Assembly: GCF_945859685.1 (NCBI RefSeq)
Contig: NC_079148.1
Span: 27,973,946-28,037,945, forward strand
Source: Eupeodes corollae
Lineage: Eukaryota; Arthropoda; Insecta; Diptera; Syrphidae
Direction: 5' to 3'
Length of the DNA stretch: 64,000 bases
The notes under the pieces are model-generated. The model did no database searches. It was not told the DNA's origin and worked only from the letters and a program-made list of their open reading frames with translations. Every line of letters begins with the position of its first letter. The stretch's first letter is position 1. Positions 44,574 to 55,782 of the stretch are shown one piece after another. The translations under genes and the position numbers were made by a program.

Positions 44574-45800
44574 TTATACAGATAATAATGCGGAAAGATG
44601 CAGAAAAGACTATCAAAAAAATGAGTTGGTGTTATTTTACCACAGCAATTTAAAAAATGGTGAAAATGTTGATTAACACTAAATATCACACAAATTAACA
44701 ACGATAGAGACTTAAATTAAATTGAATATCATATATTGTAAGGTGATGCCGAAAAATCAAAAAAAAATAATATTAAAATAATATTTGTTGCCTCGAAAAC
44801 TTTACTAAAAAAACATGATTTTATTCCAAATAATTGTGTGCAACAAAAAATAACATTTTTAACATCTGGTAAAATTTTGAGAAAAACCGATGTGACACTT
44901 TTTTGTATAAATCATAAAAACCTAACAAAAATATTACTCGAAGTTGGTAAAAATTGATTTTCGACTCAAATATCTATTTAAAACTTTAAGATATTGGATT
45001 TAAACTAATTTAATCTCTAATAAATTATTGTTGTGAACATTCAGTAAAATTTTTAAATAAATCGAATTTACTGTTTTTTTTTACAAAAAATAGGAACATA
45101 AACAAAACATTATTTAAAGTTGGTACAAATTAAGGTTGAAGTAAAATTTGAGATTATGGCTTCAAACTAATTTTGTTTTATAAGAAATGTACGGTACAAT
45201 TTTGAGAAAAAGTTTGACAGTCTTTTTTACAAAAAATAAAAACCTAACAACAATGCTAAGACTTGGTAAAAATTTACTTTTTAATCTTTCTTTTCAAAAT
45301 TTAAAAATATTGGCTTCAAAATATTTGTATCTCACAGAAAATATTGTTTCCGACATTCAGCAAATTTTCAATACAAATCCAACAGTCAGTTTTTTCATAA
45401 AAAAAAATAATCTACAAAAAATAGAACGCAAATTTTGTAAAAATTGATGTTCGTTTCTTGCTATCCCTAATTTGTATTTGTTTATATTAGAAATAAAAAA
45501 ATTAAAGAAATGCTACTAAAATGGGTAAACTTTGATTTTGACTTAAAATAGATTTTGAAATCAAACTATTTCATCATTTGCAAAATATTGTTGGTAATTT
45601 AATTTTTTTTTAAGTAATTCAACTGACATTTTTTTAACAAAACACGAAAACCTACAAATCTTTTAAGCAAGGCAAAGGTTTGTGAAGTTATCAGTGTGGG
45701 TCGCGTCCCAGCTTCTTTTTAATATTATAGCTGCCTTACTGCTCGTTATTGAAGTGAGCACCTCCCAAAAGAAAAAGAGTACAGGTAAAAGAAGCAAACT

Positions 45801-46304
45801 TAAAGCTTGTATTCATTGAAAGAAACTAACGATTGAAACTCAAAATTTTACAACTTTTTGACTGCAATCGATTGATTTACTAATTTATTGGTGACAGATA
45901 CCAATTTTCGATGTCAGACACCAAGCGATTAAAAAATTAAAATTTTGTAAGTTTGAAATTAAGTTTCCCTCGAGAATTCAAAGACTTCAAATGTGTTATA
46001 TCTTTTTAAGATTAATTGATTGGTGATTGAAAATTTGAGGTCCCAATCTCTAGATGAGTTCAACGAATGCAATTTTTATATTGAGACTATCAATCAAAGT
46101 TTGCATTCCCAAATGATTGCAATCTTTTAAAATCCTGCCAAGCGGTAATCAAGCACATATATTGTTTGTTTAGTGCGGTTATTCGAATCGTGTCGTTTTA
46201 AAACCGTTTTTCTTTTGAAATGAAAAATTAGGAAGGAGAAAAAAATAGTCAATAATTGTACATATAAAATAATATTAAAGAATTTTCCAAAACCATCTAA
46301 GCAT
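45801..46304 (+). repeat. left member of ~500-bp direct repeat flanking RTE copy 4
   Basis: Starts TAAAGCTTGTATTCATTGAA and ends AACCATCTAAGCAT. The right member (49791-50302) has the same sequence in the same orientation with roughly 30 substitutions and a few indels by eye. It abuts the presumed 5' end of the RTE leader. Confidence 0.9.
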
Positions 46305-46407
46305 GAAATGTTCAAATGGTAGACATGTGCATTCAAGAGGACACAAGCGTCCATAGGTTTTTTCTTAAAACCAACCTCTGTCTATCAACTCCTACTCTCA
46401 CCTCCAC

Positions 46408-46656
46408 GTGGTGAACATCGGGTGCCTAGTACCTCAACTGGAGATTGGGTTCCAACCCCAGTGGAAAGTTGTTGGGGGCAGCAAACTAGAGAGGTGGGGA
46501 GATGTGTTTCCACTAAGGCACCTCTCCTTATCCAGACGGCAGCGGAGGAATTCCCGAGATGGAATCAACGGTGGCGTCTACAGTTCCAGTAAGGTTGAAC
46601 TACTTAGTGAACACCTTATAGGGCTTCTTCGACATATTCGGAGCCCAGGCCTGTAA
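46408..46656 (+). other. RTE leader with a possible short ORF1
   Basis: An 82-codon frame (MVNIGCLVPQLEIG...). The part after residue 38 (LSLSRRQRRNSRDGINGGVY, SSSKVELLSEH) stays open in the same frame in the decayed copy 1 (4350-4470), with mostly conserved residues. The upstream parts are in different frames in the two copies. RTE elements have at most a small ORF1, so it could be coding, but overall base conservation of the leader explains the similarity equally well. The hairpin GGGTT-CC-AACCC lies at 46447-46458. Confidence 0.3.
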
Positions 46657-46738
46657 GGAGCGGTTTTATCCGGCTCCCCATCCTTGGAGTTATACTTAGG
46701 ATCTGGCCCTCCAGGTTGGAGGTTGTGCGTCGGGGTGA

Positions 46739-49700
46739 CTTCCTGGCCACGTAAAAGCTTTCAAAGTTGCGAAGCACCAACAAGCCTCGGATACGGACGG
46801 ATTTACTGTTGACAAGCAACGCAAACGAATAAAGGACAACGAACTTCGGATATGCACGTGGAATGTTAGGTCCCTTAACAGACCACGTGCGGCCGAAGAA
46901 TTAGCGGAGGCCCTAGAACGATATAAAGCAGATATCACCACCATCCAGGAAATACGATGGGATGGGCCGGGCAAAAAGAGGATGAAAAACTGCGATATTT
47001 ACTATGGTGACTGCTACCACGAAAACCAACAGCGCTTATTTGGATGCGGATTCGTCATTGGAGCCAGACTTAGGCAAGAAGTCTTGAGCTATAGGTGCAT
47101 CAATGAGCGCCTCATGACCATACGCATCAAGGCTAAATTCGGCAACATTAGCCTGATATGCGCGCACGCCCCCACAGAAGAGAAAGACGACAACACCAAA
47201 GATATGTTCTTCGAGCTCTTAGACAAAACATATGAGCAGTGCCCTAGCTACGATATTAAAATAGTCCTGGGCGATTTTAATGCCAAGCTAGGAAGGGAAG
47301 ACATCTTTGGTGGAATAATCGGGAAGAACAGCCTGCACGACAACACTTCCGACAATGGATTCAGGCTCATAGATTTTGCTGCGGGGCGAAACGTAATGGT
47401 AGCCAGTACGCGTTTTCCACACCTCAACATCCACAAAGGAACTTGGACTTCTCCAGATCAATCTACCGTCAACCAGATTGACCATATTGCGATCGACGCC
47501 AGACACGCTTCCAGCATCATGGATGTACGAACTTTCCGAGGAGCTAACATCGACTCGGACCACTACCTCGTTGTAGCCAGGGTATCACTTCGGATTTCCA
47601 GACCCAAGGCAAAACAGGGAGGTGCTGGGAGAAGATACAACGTCGAACGGCTACAATCGCCAGAGATCGCCAAATCCTTTTCCGACCGAGTGACAAGTAA
47701 CCTCTCTCGAAGTTCTCTGCCGCCAACACAATGTATCGAAAACCAGTGGCAACATTGCCAAGATGCAATCAGAGAAACCGCCTCTGATGTGCGGGGTTTC
47801 AAACAGCCACCAACAAGGAACCCCTGGTTTGATGAGGAATGTCGGCAGGCAAATGCAGCCAAACAACAGGCACGCAAAGCGGCGCTGCATAAAAGGACGA
47901 GAGCTGCTCGTGAGCTCTATGAGCAGAAGAGGCGAGAGGAACGCCGACTTTTCAGAAGGAAAAAGAGAGGGCATGAGAAGCGTGCGGTCGAAGATGTTGA
48001 GAGGTATAAAAGCAGGAATGAGGTTCGAAAGTTTTATGAACAGGTGAAACGAAATTCACAGGTACATAAACCTAGAACCGAAGGCTGCAAAGACGAAAGT
48101 GGAAACATCATAGTGGAACCGCAGTCAATGCTGAGGATATGGAAGGACCACTTCTGCAGACTGTATAACGGCGATGAAGAACTGAATCCCGCTGTCAGGC
48201 AGGATGACCCATTCGATATAGACGACGAAAGCCAACAATCCCGTCCTCCCGACTTAGACGAAGTAAAGATTGCCATATCTAAGTTGAAGTCTAATAAAGC
48301 CGCTGGAGCAGATGGCTTGAATGCCGAGCTCTTTAAAGCAGCTGGAGATAAGTTGGTTAGGAGCATGCACCAACTTATCTGTAAGATATGGTCGGAAGAA
48401 AGCATGCCCGATGAATGGAACCTCAGTATTGTTTGCCCGATCCTGAAAAAAGGAGACCCTCTAAACTGCACCAACTATAGAGGAATAAGTCTACTTAACA
48501 TCGCCTATAAAATCTTCTCTGCCATAATATGTGAACGTCTAAAGCCCATCGTCAACAACCTGATAGGTCCTTATCAGTGTGGTTTTAGACCAGGAAAGTC
48601 CACAGTTGATCAAATATTCACATTACGGCAGATCCTGGAAAAAACTCAAGAGCACCAAATCGACACCCACCATCTTTTCATCGATTTCAAGGCCGCATAT
48701 GACAGCATCTACAGGGACGAGCTGTATAGAGCCATGTCTAGTTTTGGCATTCCTGCCAAACTCGTCCGTTTGTGCAGGATGACCATGGAGAATTCACGCT
48801 GCTCCATAAAGGTTGGAAACAACTTAACAGAACCTTTTGATGTCAAAAAAGGTTTTAGACAAGGTGATGCGCTGTCATGCGATTTTTTTAACATCGTGCT
48901 TGAAAGAATAGTGCAGAGCTCACACGTCAACACTAGAGGCACTATCTTTCAAAAGTCTGTCCAATTACTGGCATATGCTGATGACATTGACATAATCGGA
49001 AGAACTCAGCGTGATGTCAATGGGGCTTTTGTGAGTATTGAGGCAGAGGCGGCAAAAATGGGTTTAACGGTTAATGAGGGCAAAACAAAGTACATGCTGT
49101 CGTCTAGAAAGGACATACAACACCGACGTTTTGGTCAAAACGTCACAATCGACAGACGTACCTTTGAGGTAGTCAAGGACTTCGTCTACCTAGGCTCCGC
49201 TGTAAACGCAGAAAATAACACCAGCGCTGAGATCAAACACAGAATAACTCTTGCTAACCGCTGTTTCTTTGGACTAAGAAAGCAATTGAGTAGTAATGTC
49301 CTCTCTCGAGGGACCAAAGTGTTGCTATATAAGACCCTTATCATCCCCGTCCTGCTATACGGTGCAGAAGCATGGACCATGACAAAAGCGGATGAAAGCA
49401 CCTTGGGTCGCTTCGAGAGAAAAGTTCTTCGTGTGATCTACGGTCCCGTATGCATCGAAGGGGAGTGGAGGAGAAGATGGAACGACGAACTGTACGGGCT
49501 GTACAGCGACGTAGACTTAGCAAGAAAAGTAAAAGTCCAACGACTAAGATGGCTGGGTCACGTAGAGCGCATGGAAACCAATGCTCCGGCCCGGAAAGTC
49601 TTCGAATCCGCACCCACAGGACAGCGCAGTAGAGGAAGACCGCGGATCAGGTGGAGCGCACAAGTGGAAGGTGACCTCACCCAACTTGGAGCGCGAAACT

Positions 49701-49774
49701 GGAGACATCTAGCTAGGGACCGAGCTAGATGGAGAAGTTTGTTGGGTGAGGCCCTAGTTCACACAGGACTGTAG
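46739..49774 (+). CDS. RTE ORF2p: endonuclease-reverse transcriptase, intact
   Basis: 1011 codons without a stop, counted from 46739, the codon after an in-frame TGA (46736-46738). The first AUG (46982) lies inside the endonuclease, after ICTWNVRSL (Cys39 on) and IQEIRW, so it cannot be the natural start; no in-frame AUG exists upstream. Translation must begin at a non-AUG codon, by reinitiation, or via an upstream fusion. Endonuclease: CTWNVR, IQEIRW (Glu), GDFNAKLG (Asp179, Asn181), QIDHIAID, SDH (273-275). Reverse transcriptase: NYRGISLLNIAYKIFS, GFRPGKSTVDQIF, FIDFKAAYDS (Asp649), GFRQGDALSCDFFN, YADD (746-749), VYLGS. C-terminal domain: LLYGAEAWTM, RLRWLGHVERM, RGRPRIRW. It nicks target DNA and copies its own RNA there; it is the likely source of enzyme for the SINE sharing its 3' end. 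Confidence 0.92.
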   Translation, partial: LPGHVKAFKVAKHQQASDTDGFTVDKQRKRIKDNELRICTWNVRSLNRPRAAEELAEALERYKADITTIQEIRWDGPGKKRMKNCDIYYGDCYHENQQRLFGCGFVIGARLRQEVLSYRCINERLMTIRIKAKFGNISLICAHAPTEEKDDNTKDMFFELLDKTYEQCPSYDIKIVLGDFNAKLGREDIFGGIIGKNSLHDNTSDNGFRLIDFAAGRNVMVASTRFPHLNIHKGTWTSPDQSTVNQIDHIAIDARHASSIMDVRTFRGANIDSDHYLVVARVSLRISRPKAKQGGAGRRYNVERLQSPEIAKSFSDRVTSNLSRSSLPPTQCIENQWQHCQDAIRETASDVRGFKQPPTRNPWFDEECRQANAAKQQARKAALHKRTRAARELYEQKRREERRLFRRKKRGHEKRAVEDVERYKSRNEVRKFYEQVKRNSQVHKPRTEGCKDESGNIIVEPQSMLRIWKDHFCRLYNGDEELNPAVRQDDPFDIDDESQQSRPPDLDEVKIAISKLKSNKAAGADGLNAELFKAAGDKLVRSMHQLICKIWSEESMPDEWNLSIVCPILKKGDPLNCTNYRGISLLNIAYKIFSAIICERLKPIVNNLIGPYQCGFRPGKSTVDQIFTLRQILEKTQEHQIDTHHLFIDFKAAYDSIYRDELYRAMSSFGIPAKLVRLCRMTMENSRCSIKVGNNLTEPFDVKKGFRQGDALSCDFFNIVLERIVQSSHVNTRGTIFQKSVQLLAYADDIDIIGRTQRDVNGAFVSIEAEAAKMGLTVNEGKTKYMLSSRKDIQHRRFGQNVTIDRRTFEVVKDFVYLGSAVNAENNTSAEIKHRITLANRCFFGLRKQLSSNVLSRGTKVLLYKTLIIPVLLYGAEAWTMTKADESTLGRFERKVLRVIYGPVCIEGEWRRRWNDELYGLYSDVDLARKVKVQRLRWLGHVERMETNAPARKVFESAPTGQRSRGRPRIRWSAQVEGDLTQLGARNWRHLARDRARWRSLLGEALVHTGL

Positions 49775-49790
49775 CGCCACCTTAAGTAAG

Positions 49791-50302
49791 TAAAGCTTGT
49801 ATTCATTGAAAGAAACTAACGATTGAAACTTAAAATTTTACAACTTTTTGACTGCAATCGATTGATTCACTAATTAATTGATGACAGATACCAATTTTCG
49901 ATGTCAGACACCAAGCGATAAAAAAATTCAAATTTGGTAAGTTTGAAATTAAATTTCCCTCGAGAATGCAAATGTTTTATATCTTTTTAAGATTAATTGA
50001 TCGGTGATTGAAAAGTTGGTGTCCCAATCTCTAGATGAGTTCAACGAATGCAATTTTTATATTGAGACTATCAATCAAAGTTTGAATTCCCAAATGATTG
50101 CATTCTTTTAAAATCCTGCCAAGCGGTAATCAACCACATGTATTGTTTGTTTAGTGCGATTAATCAAATCGTGTCGTTTTCAGACAGTTTTTCTTTTGAA
50201 ATGAAAAATTAGGAAGGAGAAACATAGTCAATAATTGTAAATATTGTAATTGTAAATACATATAAAATAATATTAAAGAATTTTCCGAAACCATCTAAGT
50301 AT
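49791..50302 (+). repeat. right member of ~500-bp direct repeat flanking RTE copy 4
   Basis: Begins exactly at the end of the RTE TAAG tail and ends AACCATCTAAGTAT-like at 50302. It differs from the left member by an 8-10 base deletion near 49968 and an extra AATTGTAAATATTGT unit near 50235, plus substitutions. Confidence 0.9.
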
Positions 50303-50639
50303 AATAAATCTGAGCTGGATCCACTAAAGTTTTAAGGGTTATTGAACAATTTTGCAAATGGGTTACTCCATCTTCGATTGTACTAATTGACGAAACTTAA
50401 ATTAGTACAAAGCAAAACCCTGAATAATCAAATATTCTACTTCGTGCAAATATCTAGAGATTAAAGCTAATCTCAAATATCAATTTGAAATTTATTGAAA
50501 CAAAATTTTGTCGTTAGACCTTAAAATTAACTAGAAGACCATATGATTCTTTGGAGCTATAAATCTTTTGATATTTGGAAAAGGGCAATCTCGGTTCATA
50601 AATTGGCCCTTCTTCCATTTAACGGCATTTCTAACACAA
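50303..50639. other. AT-rich spacer
   Basis: Nothing recognised. Confidence 0.4.
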
Positions 50640-51610
50640 TCAACTTTTCCAAACACTAAACGAGTTTAATATGCCAAAGACACAGTATGAACATTACGAA
50701 AAGAGGGAAGGGTTGGATAGGAGGTGTCGGTGTACATTGGTTTTAAATTTCTGAACATTGCAATGACAGAAAAGATAGAGCGTGGCAAGGCGTTCCACAT
50801 TCGCGTAGTAGGCTAAAAAAGAATCTCTGTACTTCATAGTACAGCCGAAGTAGGGCTCAAGGTTAAACGATGGGCATTCCTAGAAGCGCGGGTATTACGG
50901 TTAAATTGTTTAAGGGGAGGAATGAATCGCATATGTGATCCTGCACATTCCGAGGATGTCAAGATTTTCCGTTTCGTTGATGCATGTGCCACTCATAGAT
51001 AGTGGCAAAGAGAATTTATCTAGCTTCAACGATGCAAGACAGCTTTGCGTTTTCGAAGCATTAAATTCCCCACGATTTTTTATTCCCTATTGTACAATGC
51101 TGTGTTGGTCGGAATTAATGAGTTAATCATATTTTGACGGTGCAGTTCCACATCCGAAGAGCAGGGTTGTGAGTCTGGAAACGAATTTGAAAAGCTAAGA
51201 GTGCTATCGTCAGCGAAACAATGTATTGGATTAGAAGTAACAGACAGGAGATCATTTATAAAAATGAGGAAGAGTGTCGGAGACAAAACGGAGCCCTGAG
51301 GAACACAAGCATTTATTTAATGGGGATACTATCTGGGCCAGCGGATTTATGAATGTTGAGATCTTAAAGAACTCTCGCCACGGTTCGAGTACGAAAAAAG
51401 ATTAGTCCCATAGAATCATTTACGCGTTCAAGAACTGGGGTAGTCATGACACTATCTGGTAAGGTGGAATTTTCGGCGAACTGACTTGCAAATATGTTGG
51501 CTTTATCAATAGAGCTAACTAAAGGAGTGTCATTGACAACAAGCGTAGGAACCAAGGAAGAGGAAGAATTCCTCATGTTTTTTAAAAATTTGAATCGGAA
51601 CTTACTTTAA
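50640..51610 (-). mobile_element. LINE-B (Jockey-like), internally deleted copy, minus strand
   Basis: From the 5' side: an RT N-terminal piece, LVPTLVVNDTPLVSSIDKAN, FASQFAENSTLPD (51576-51364) and DLNIHKSAGPDSIPI-like sequence (about 51360-51310), then LSPTLFLIFINDLLSVTS and HCFADDSTLSFS (51286-51080; catalytic F-A-D-D). Next come PLKQFNRNTRASRNAHR-like sequence, MWNALPRSIF and the 3' UTR to about 50660. The region between motifs 1 and 4 is shortened, so it is a deletion derivative. Jockey-like LINEs use a similar endonuclease/RT design. Confidence 0.78.
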
Positions 51611-53460
51611 GTAGACGATTTGGCATCCAATTTCCAAAAAATTTGTGAACGTGAATTTCTTGGGGAAGACCATTAATAAATAACCGAATTTTAAACATTT
51701 AAGAAATATGCTTACACAAAGTCGGGAAGGTCTTCCCAAAGTCCCGAACTAAGGCTAAAATATAATTTTTACAGATCTAAAAGAAACTCCTGTGACTTTT
51801 TTTTATCAGCTTAATCTCAAAAGAGGAATATAGGAACTGGAATTTGAAACAGCAACAAATTTTTAAAAACTTTTATGTTTTTATAAAACAATTTTAAATT
51901 CGATTGATCTGCAATAATTCTGTGATTAATATAACAAACTTGAATTGATGGTTATGGGAGCAATAAAATAATAGACTAATCTAACTTGAATATACTCCTT
52001 ACAGATTTATATATAGATTTTACCAAACTCAGCCTACGAAGATTGAAACCGTTTATTTTTGAAAGAGTCTAGACCCCATATTATATGTAATTGTATTACA
52101 GGTCATAATCTCAAGATGCGTAAATTATTAACAAATATTTGAAAAATGGTTTTCAAAACTTAATACTTCACTTCTATGTCACTTAAATATGCTCCAAAGA
52201 AAAGCTAATAAATTTAAAAAAATAGATGTATATTATTTTTAGCTTAAACATATTTCAACCATAAACAGAATTGGCCAAACAAAGGAACGTTTTTGAATCG
52301 TTTCCTTTTTGGGATTTTCAGCACAAACAAAAAAGAAGAAGAAGAAAAAAGCACCATTCCGGCTGCAATAGCCATTAACCAAATCAAAACTAAATTAATA
52401 ACCTTATAAAGGCTATTCATGGTGAACATAAAGCAACACAATCACCACCATTAACAGGCAAAAAAGATATACTATGCAGAAAGGACTTTAGATCATCCTA
52501 AATGTATAAGCCGGATTGAATCAATGCCTGAGAAGATACATTCAGTTTCACAGTTTTGGGTCTATACTATAAAGATAGGTACTTTTATACTTAAAAGACT
52601 TTTCCTTCAGAAGGCAGTATTTCATTCCATGATGATGTTGAACATACATATCTACATATATCCTGTAATATACTATTGGTAAGTTACAAAAGGATTTTAT
52701 ATCCTTAAGAATACGTATGTATGTATGTGTATGTGTTTGTACCTTCTTGATCTCGAACGAATTTACTTCCTGAAATTTCAATAAAACCTGAATAAGGTCC
52801 TCTTGTTGTTTGTTTTGAAAAGGGTGAAATCCTATTTGATGTCGGTGTGAATGTGAGATGATTTTGTAGACTTTCTTCCTTTCTTTCTCTCTCTCTCACT
52901 CTTTTGTATATGTATTAATAATAAGATGAATGTGAAAACTGGCTGAAAGGGGACTAACGATGCGGACGTTGAGAATTTTCGTATATTTTCGTTATTGGCA
53001 AATACATATACAATACATAATATAGAAAGATACTTTAACATTAACTTCAAAGTAAAACTGAACTCTGGTTTAGGCTCGTATACTCGTAGAATAGAAATAG
53101 AAACCTATAAATCTCGAAATTGTTAGAAAGGCAAACATAAAAGTTTCTATTTTTTTAAGCGATTTTGGAATTGGGTTAAGAGGACCACGCTTGACGACAT
53201 GTATAATGATGTAATCAAATTTCCTTAAATAGCTTCCTATTTTTGTTTTTGTTATTGTTGGTGTTGTTACTTACGCACTTTTGAGTGTTTCATTTTGTGA
53301 TTGTTTTCTTTATCAACAAAAAAGGATACGTGATTAGAATTGGTAAGAGAGTTGAGATTAAAAATAAATAATAGGGGAACTGTTTAGAGTGTTTAACATT
53401 TTATTCTAAACTTTCAACTTTTTCAATTTTTAGATTTGTTTTGTATTGTAAATATTTAAT
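51611..53460. other. noncoding region, no recognised gene
   Basis: AT-rich sequence with a CT-rich tract (52871-52902). Open frames near 52548-53050 have no motif support. Confidence 0.4.
52871..52902. repeat. CT-rich microsatellite
   Basis: CTTTCTTCCTTTCTTTCTCT continuing as CTCTCTC. Confidence 0.7.
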
Positions 53461-53611
53461 TTTGTAATCCATGATTCATAATTTAAATCATGGATAACGA
53501 AGAAAATGCTTGCAACGGGTTCTCCATTTTTCCGTTTGAAAAGTATAGGCATGGAATTCAAAATCTATCGGACTTAATTGTCCAACCAAGTTTTTTTCAA
53601 TTAAAAGTCTG

Positions 53612-53891
53612 ACATTTACAAAAATGGTGATTCTGCCACAGCCACATATTGTGCTTTAAAAGGAGATTATGGTTTACATAATTATCAAACGACGCAAGTA
53701 AGTAAGTGCATTGGTTACAAATATTGCAAGGCATGTGCATCATCTTTTCGCTCGTACCAATAAAAATGTCGCTGCTGTAAGTAAAAGTGTTACCGAAGAC
53801 TCGAATGTGTCGATTCCTCGTCGTTCTCAGGAAATATGCATGTCTTTCGACACATTATAGCGTATTTTGCATTTGGATCTACACCTACATC
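53612..53891 (+). pseudogene. mariner-like transposase, N-terminal part
   Basis: Across several frames: NGDSATATYCAL..GDYGLHNY (53625-53690), VTNIARHVHHLFARTNKNVA, SVTEDSNVSIPRRSQE and LWRILHLDLHLH-like sequence (53780-53890). This is the DNA-binding half (two helix-turn-helix motifs with an IPRRSQE linker). The protein breaks at the LINE-H insertion, exactly at the HLHPYK motif. Confidence 0.7.
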
Positions 53892-55770
53892 ATTTATTTT
53901 ATTTTATCAAAATCTTAAAGCTAGACAAAAATTCCTAAAAAGAACTAGCGTAAATTTCAAAAACTTAAAAAATATCTTACTAGCTCTATGCGGGTACTCT
54001 TAGTTATGTAAGCTGGCCAAAACCAAACGCCCTAGAACACTTTAAATGACATTCGCATGTCCCTATCGGAAACAGTCCTACTGAACCGAAGGCACTTGGC
54101 TTCGTCCAGTGCGAGGACGTCTTGAATGTAAAAGAGTCGCCTATCTACAGTTTTACGGCTGGCGTGGTAGATTACCGGAACCGTCTCCCTGTCCTGCATC
54201 AGCCCTCTATTGTCTAAACAGAGAAAAGCTTCAGGCGGAATGTTGCCACTTAAACGTGCACTTTCGTTGGGGTAATAAGCCCTAAAAATTAAGCTATTAG
54301 TCGACGACATCGCTCTCGCAATGTGACCTCTACCAAGCTTCAGCAAGAAATTATCTATACTGTTTACGTTGGCTCTGTTGTATAGAACCTGGTTGGAATA
54401 GTGATGTTTGTACTCCGATTCTGGTGTTTTGTGTAGTCCAGGGCAACGTCGCAGACATTGGCTCCCAAACTACCGAATCTTTTTCATTTGAGATGGGGCA
54501 ATGTTGAACCATACCGGGTACCCATATGCAATCATCGGCCGGATAAGGACCATGTAGCAAATCACCTTCACCCTGCTGCTAAAAAACAACCGTTTTGTCA
54601 GGGCAAATGCCCTCCTAGCTCCGGCCAGAACAGCACTCATATGTCTGTCGAAATACTGATCCAACCAGATGCCAAGGTACTTTACTAAACTTTTATTCGC
54701 CAGTGGCTGTTGATTTGGTCCAACGATTACAAGATTTTTCCAGTTCTTTCTCGTATCCCTTGAGGATCCACACAGTGGAGTCCTAAACAGAATAGTTTCA
54801 CATTTCTGAAAGCTGATTTTCAACTTCCAGTCATCGCAATATTGCCGAATCTTGTCGAAGTCACCCTGCAAAAGTGTCTTGATACAATTTTTGGGGTCGT
54901 ACTGTACGCAATTAGGTCGTCGGCGTACGCTATTGCCTGAGTCAGACTTGCTATCAGATCACTGGTGTAAATGCTGAATAAGACGGCGAGCAGTTAGCTC
55001 CCTGTTGAAGACCATTTTTAATATCAAAGATTTTGGTAAATGTTACATTGCCAATTTTAACAAAAAACCGTCTACCATTAAGCATGTCATAAAGCCCTAT
55101 ACAACAATGGTTGACTTATACCACGTCTGTTTAACTTTAGATACAGATCCTCTAACCATACGGTGTCGAAGGACTTCTCCAAGTCAACCAGACAAGCACC
55201 CGTACATTGTCTTTTAGATTTGTTCCACTGGATATCAGGAACAAGCTTTAACGCAGAATGAATAGTGGCATGTCCCGCCTTAAGGCCGAACTGATTATCC
55301 GGAATTATTTTGTTGTTCTCAGCCCACTTGGACAGGTCTCTATTTATAAAGTTCTCGAATACCTTACTGATGCTTGGCAACAGACTTATCGACCGGAGAT
55401 TCGCCTGATTGGAGTTGTCCTTTCCCTTTTTCGTGAGAGGATGTACCACAGCAGTTTTCCAACGGACCGGAACGTTTCTAAACAGATTGGTTTGTTTGCT
55501 TCCTAAGGTAAATGTCGTAGTACAATAGACTAATACGGTATTAGTCCCGTTTTGGCCGGTGATGATGGAATTTGCCAAGTTTTTGTCATTGAATCTGGTA
55601 AAACCAAGGTTCTCGGATCGCCACTGCGTTATGTTGTTAGGTAGGTAGAAGTGGTGCTGAAGGGCTCTATTCTCCAGCTCGTGATTAGGGCAAATGCTAG
55701 GATTCACCTTGTACACTGGAAAGCAACCTCCATGGCCTCTGTAATCGTCATCGTCAAAGACAGCCTCTCC
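53892..55770 (-). mobile_element. LINE-H: Jockey-like LINE, 5'-truncated, nested in the mariner
   Basis: Flanked by ACACCTACATC (53881-53891) and ACACCTACCATC (55771-55782), an 11-12 bp target duplication with one indel. The minus-strand 3' tail is a short AAATAAAATAAAT-type run at the left end. Coding covers the RT and C-terminus. The codons for MDGRC at 55785 come from flanking DNA, not the LINE. Confidence 0.85.
54032..55770 (-). pseudogene. LINE-H reverse transcriptase and C-terminal domain, frameshifted
   Basis: Frame 1 (to 55087): RNVPVRWKTAVVHPLTKKGK, SISLLPSISKVFENFINRDL, FGLKAGHATIHSALKLV, GACLVDLEKSFDTVW (catalytic Asp). Then, with frameshifts, NGLQQGANCSPSYS-like sequence and AYADDLIAYST-like (about 54960-54910), so Y-A-D-D seems retained. 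Frame 54871-54470: CDDWKLKISFQKCETILFRT, VKYLGIWLDQYFDRHM, YPVWFNIAPSQM. The last frame, 54346-54032, ends in SFKVF. Jockey clade by motif order. Three or more frameshifts make it inactive. Confidence 0.8.
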
Positions 55771-55782
55771 ACACCTACCATC

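Larger units (their letters stand above)
42545..45715 (+). repeat. dispersed AT-rich repeat family R, copy C, split by LINE-A copy 2
   Basis: The left part 42545-42690 has the CGTTCGTACGTCCGTCTGTA cluster and TTCGTCCATAGCTAAAGCAC. The right part 44574-45715 resumes with ACAGATAATAATGCGGAAAG and runs to GTTATCAGTGTGGGTCGCG (45687-45705). In copy B the two parts are contiguous (around 32700), which dates the LINE-A insertion after the repeat. Confidence 0.72.
46305..49790 (+). mobile_element. RTE-clade LINE copy 4: apparently full length with intact ORF2
   Basis: About 3.49 kb between the two direct repeats. Contains a ~430-bp leader, an uninterrupted ORF2 (46739-49774), the conserved 3' end (49750-49781, ...GTAGCGCCACC) and a short TTAAGTAAG tail. 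Homology with copy 1 begins at about 46413, so the first ~110 bases are not confirmed by a second copy. The endonuclease and RT motifs, the C-terminal WLGHVERM/GRPRIRW zone and the (TAAG)n tail fit the RTE clade. Copy 2 is about 99% identical where it overlaps. Confidence 0.88.

Noticed and set aside
46413..46520. HDV-like self-cleaving ribozyme at the RTE 5' end
   Set aside because: Some RTE and R2 elements have one, and the leader does contain hairpins, but I could not fit the nested double-pseudoknot pairing to this sequence.
45801..50302. LTR retrotransposon with ~500-bp LTRs
   Set aside because: The interior is an RTE LINE with its own tail and no gag/pol/integrase; the repeats lack TG...CA ends and lie outside the element.
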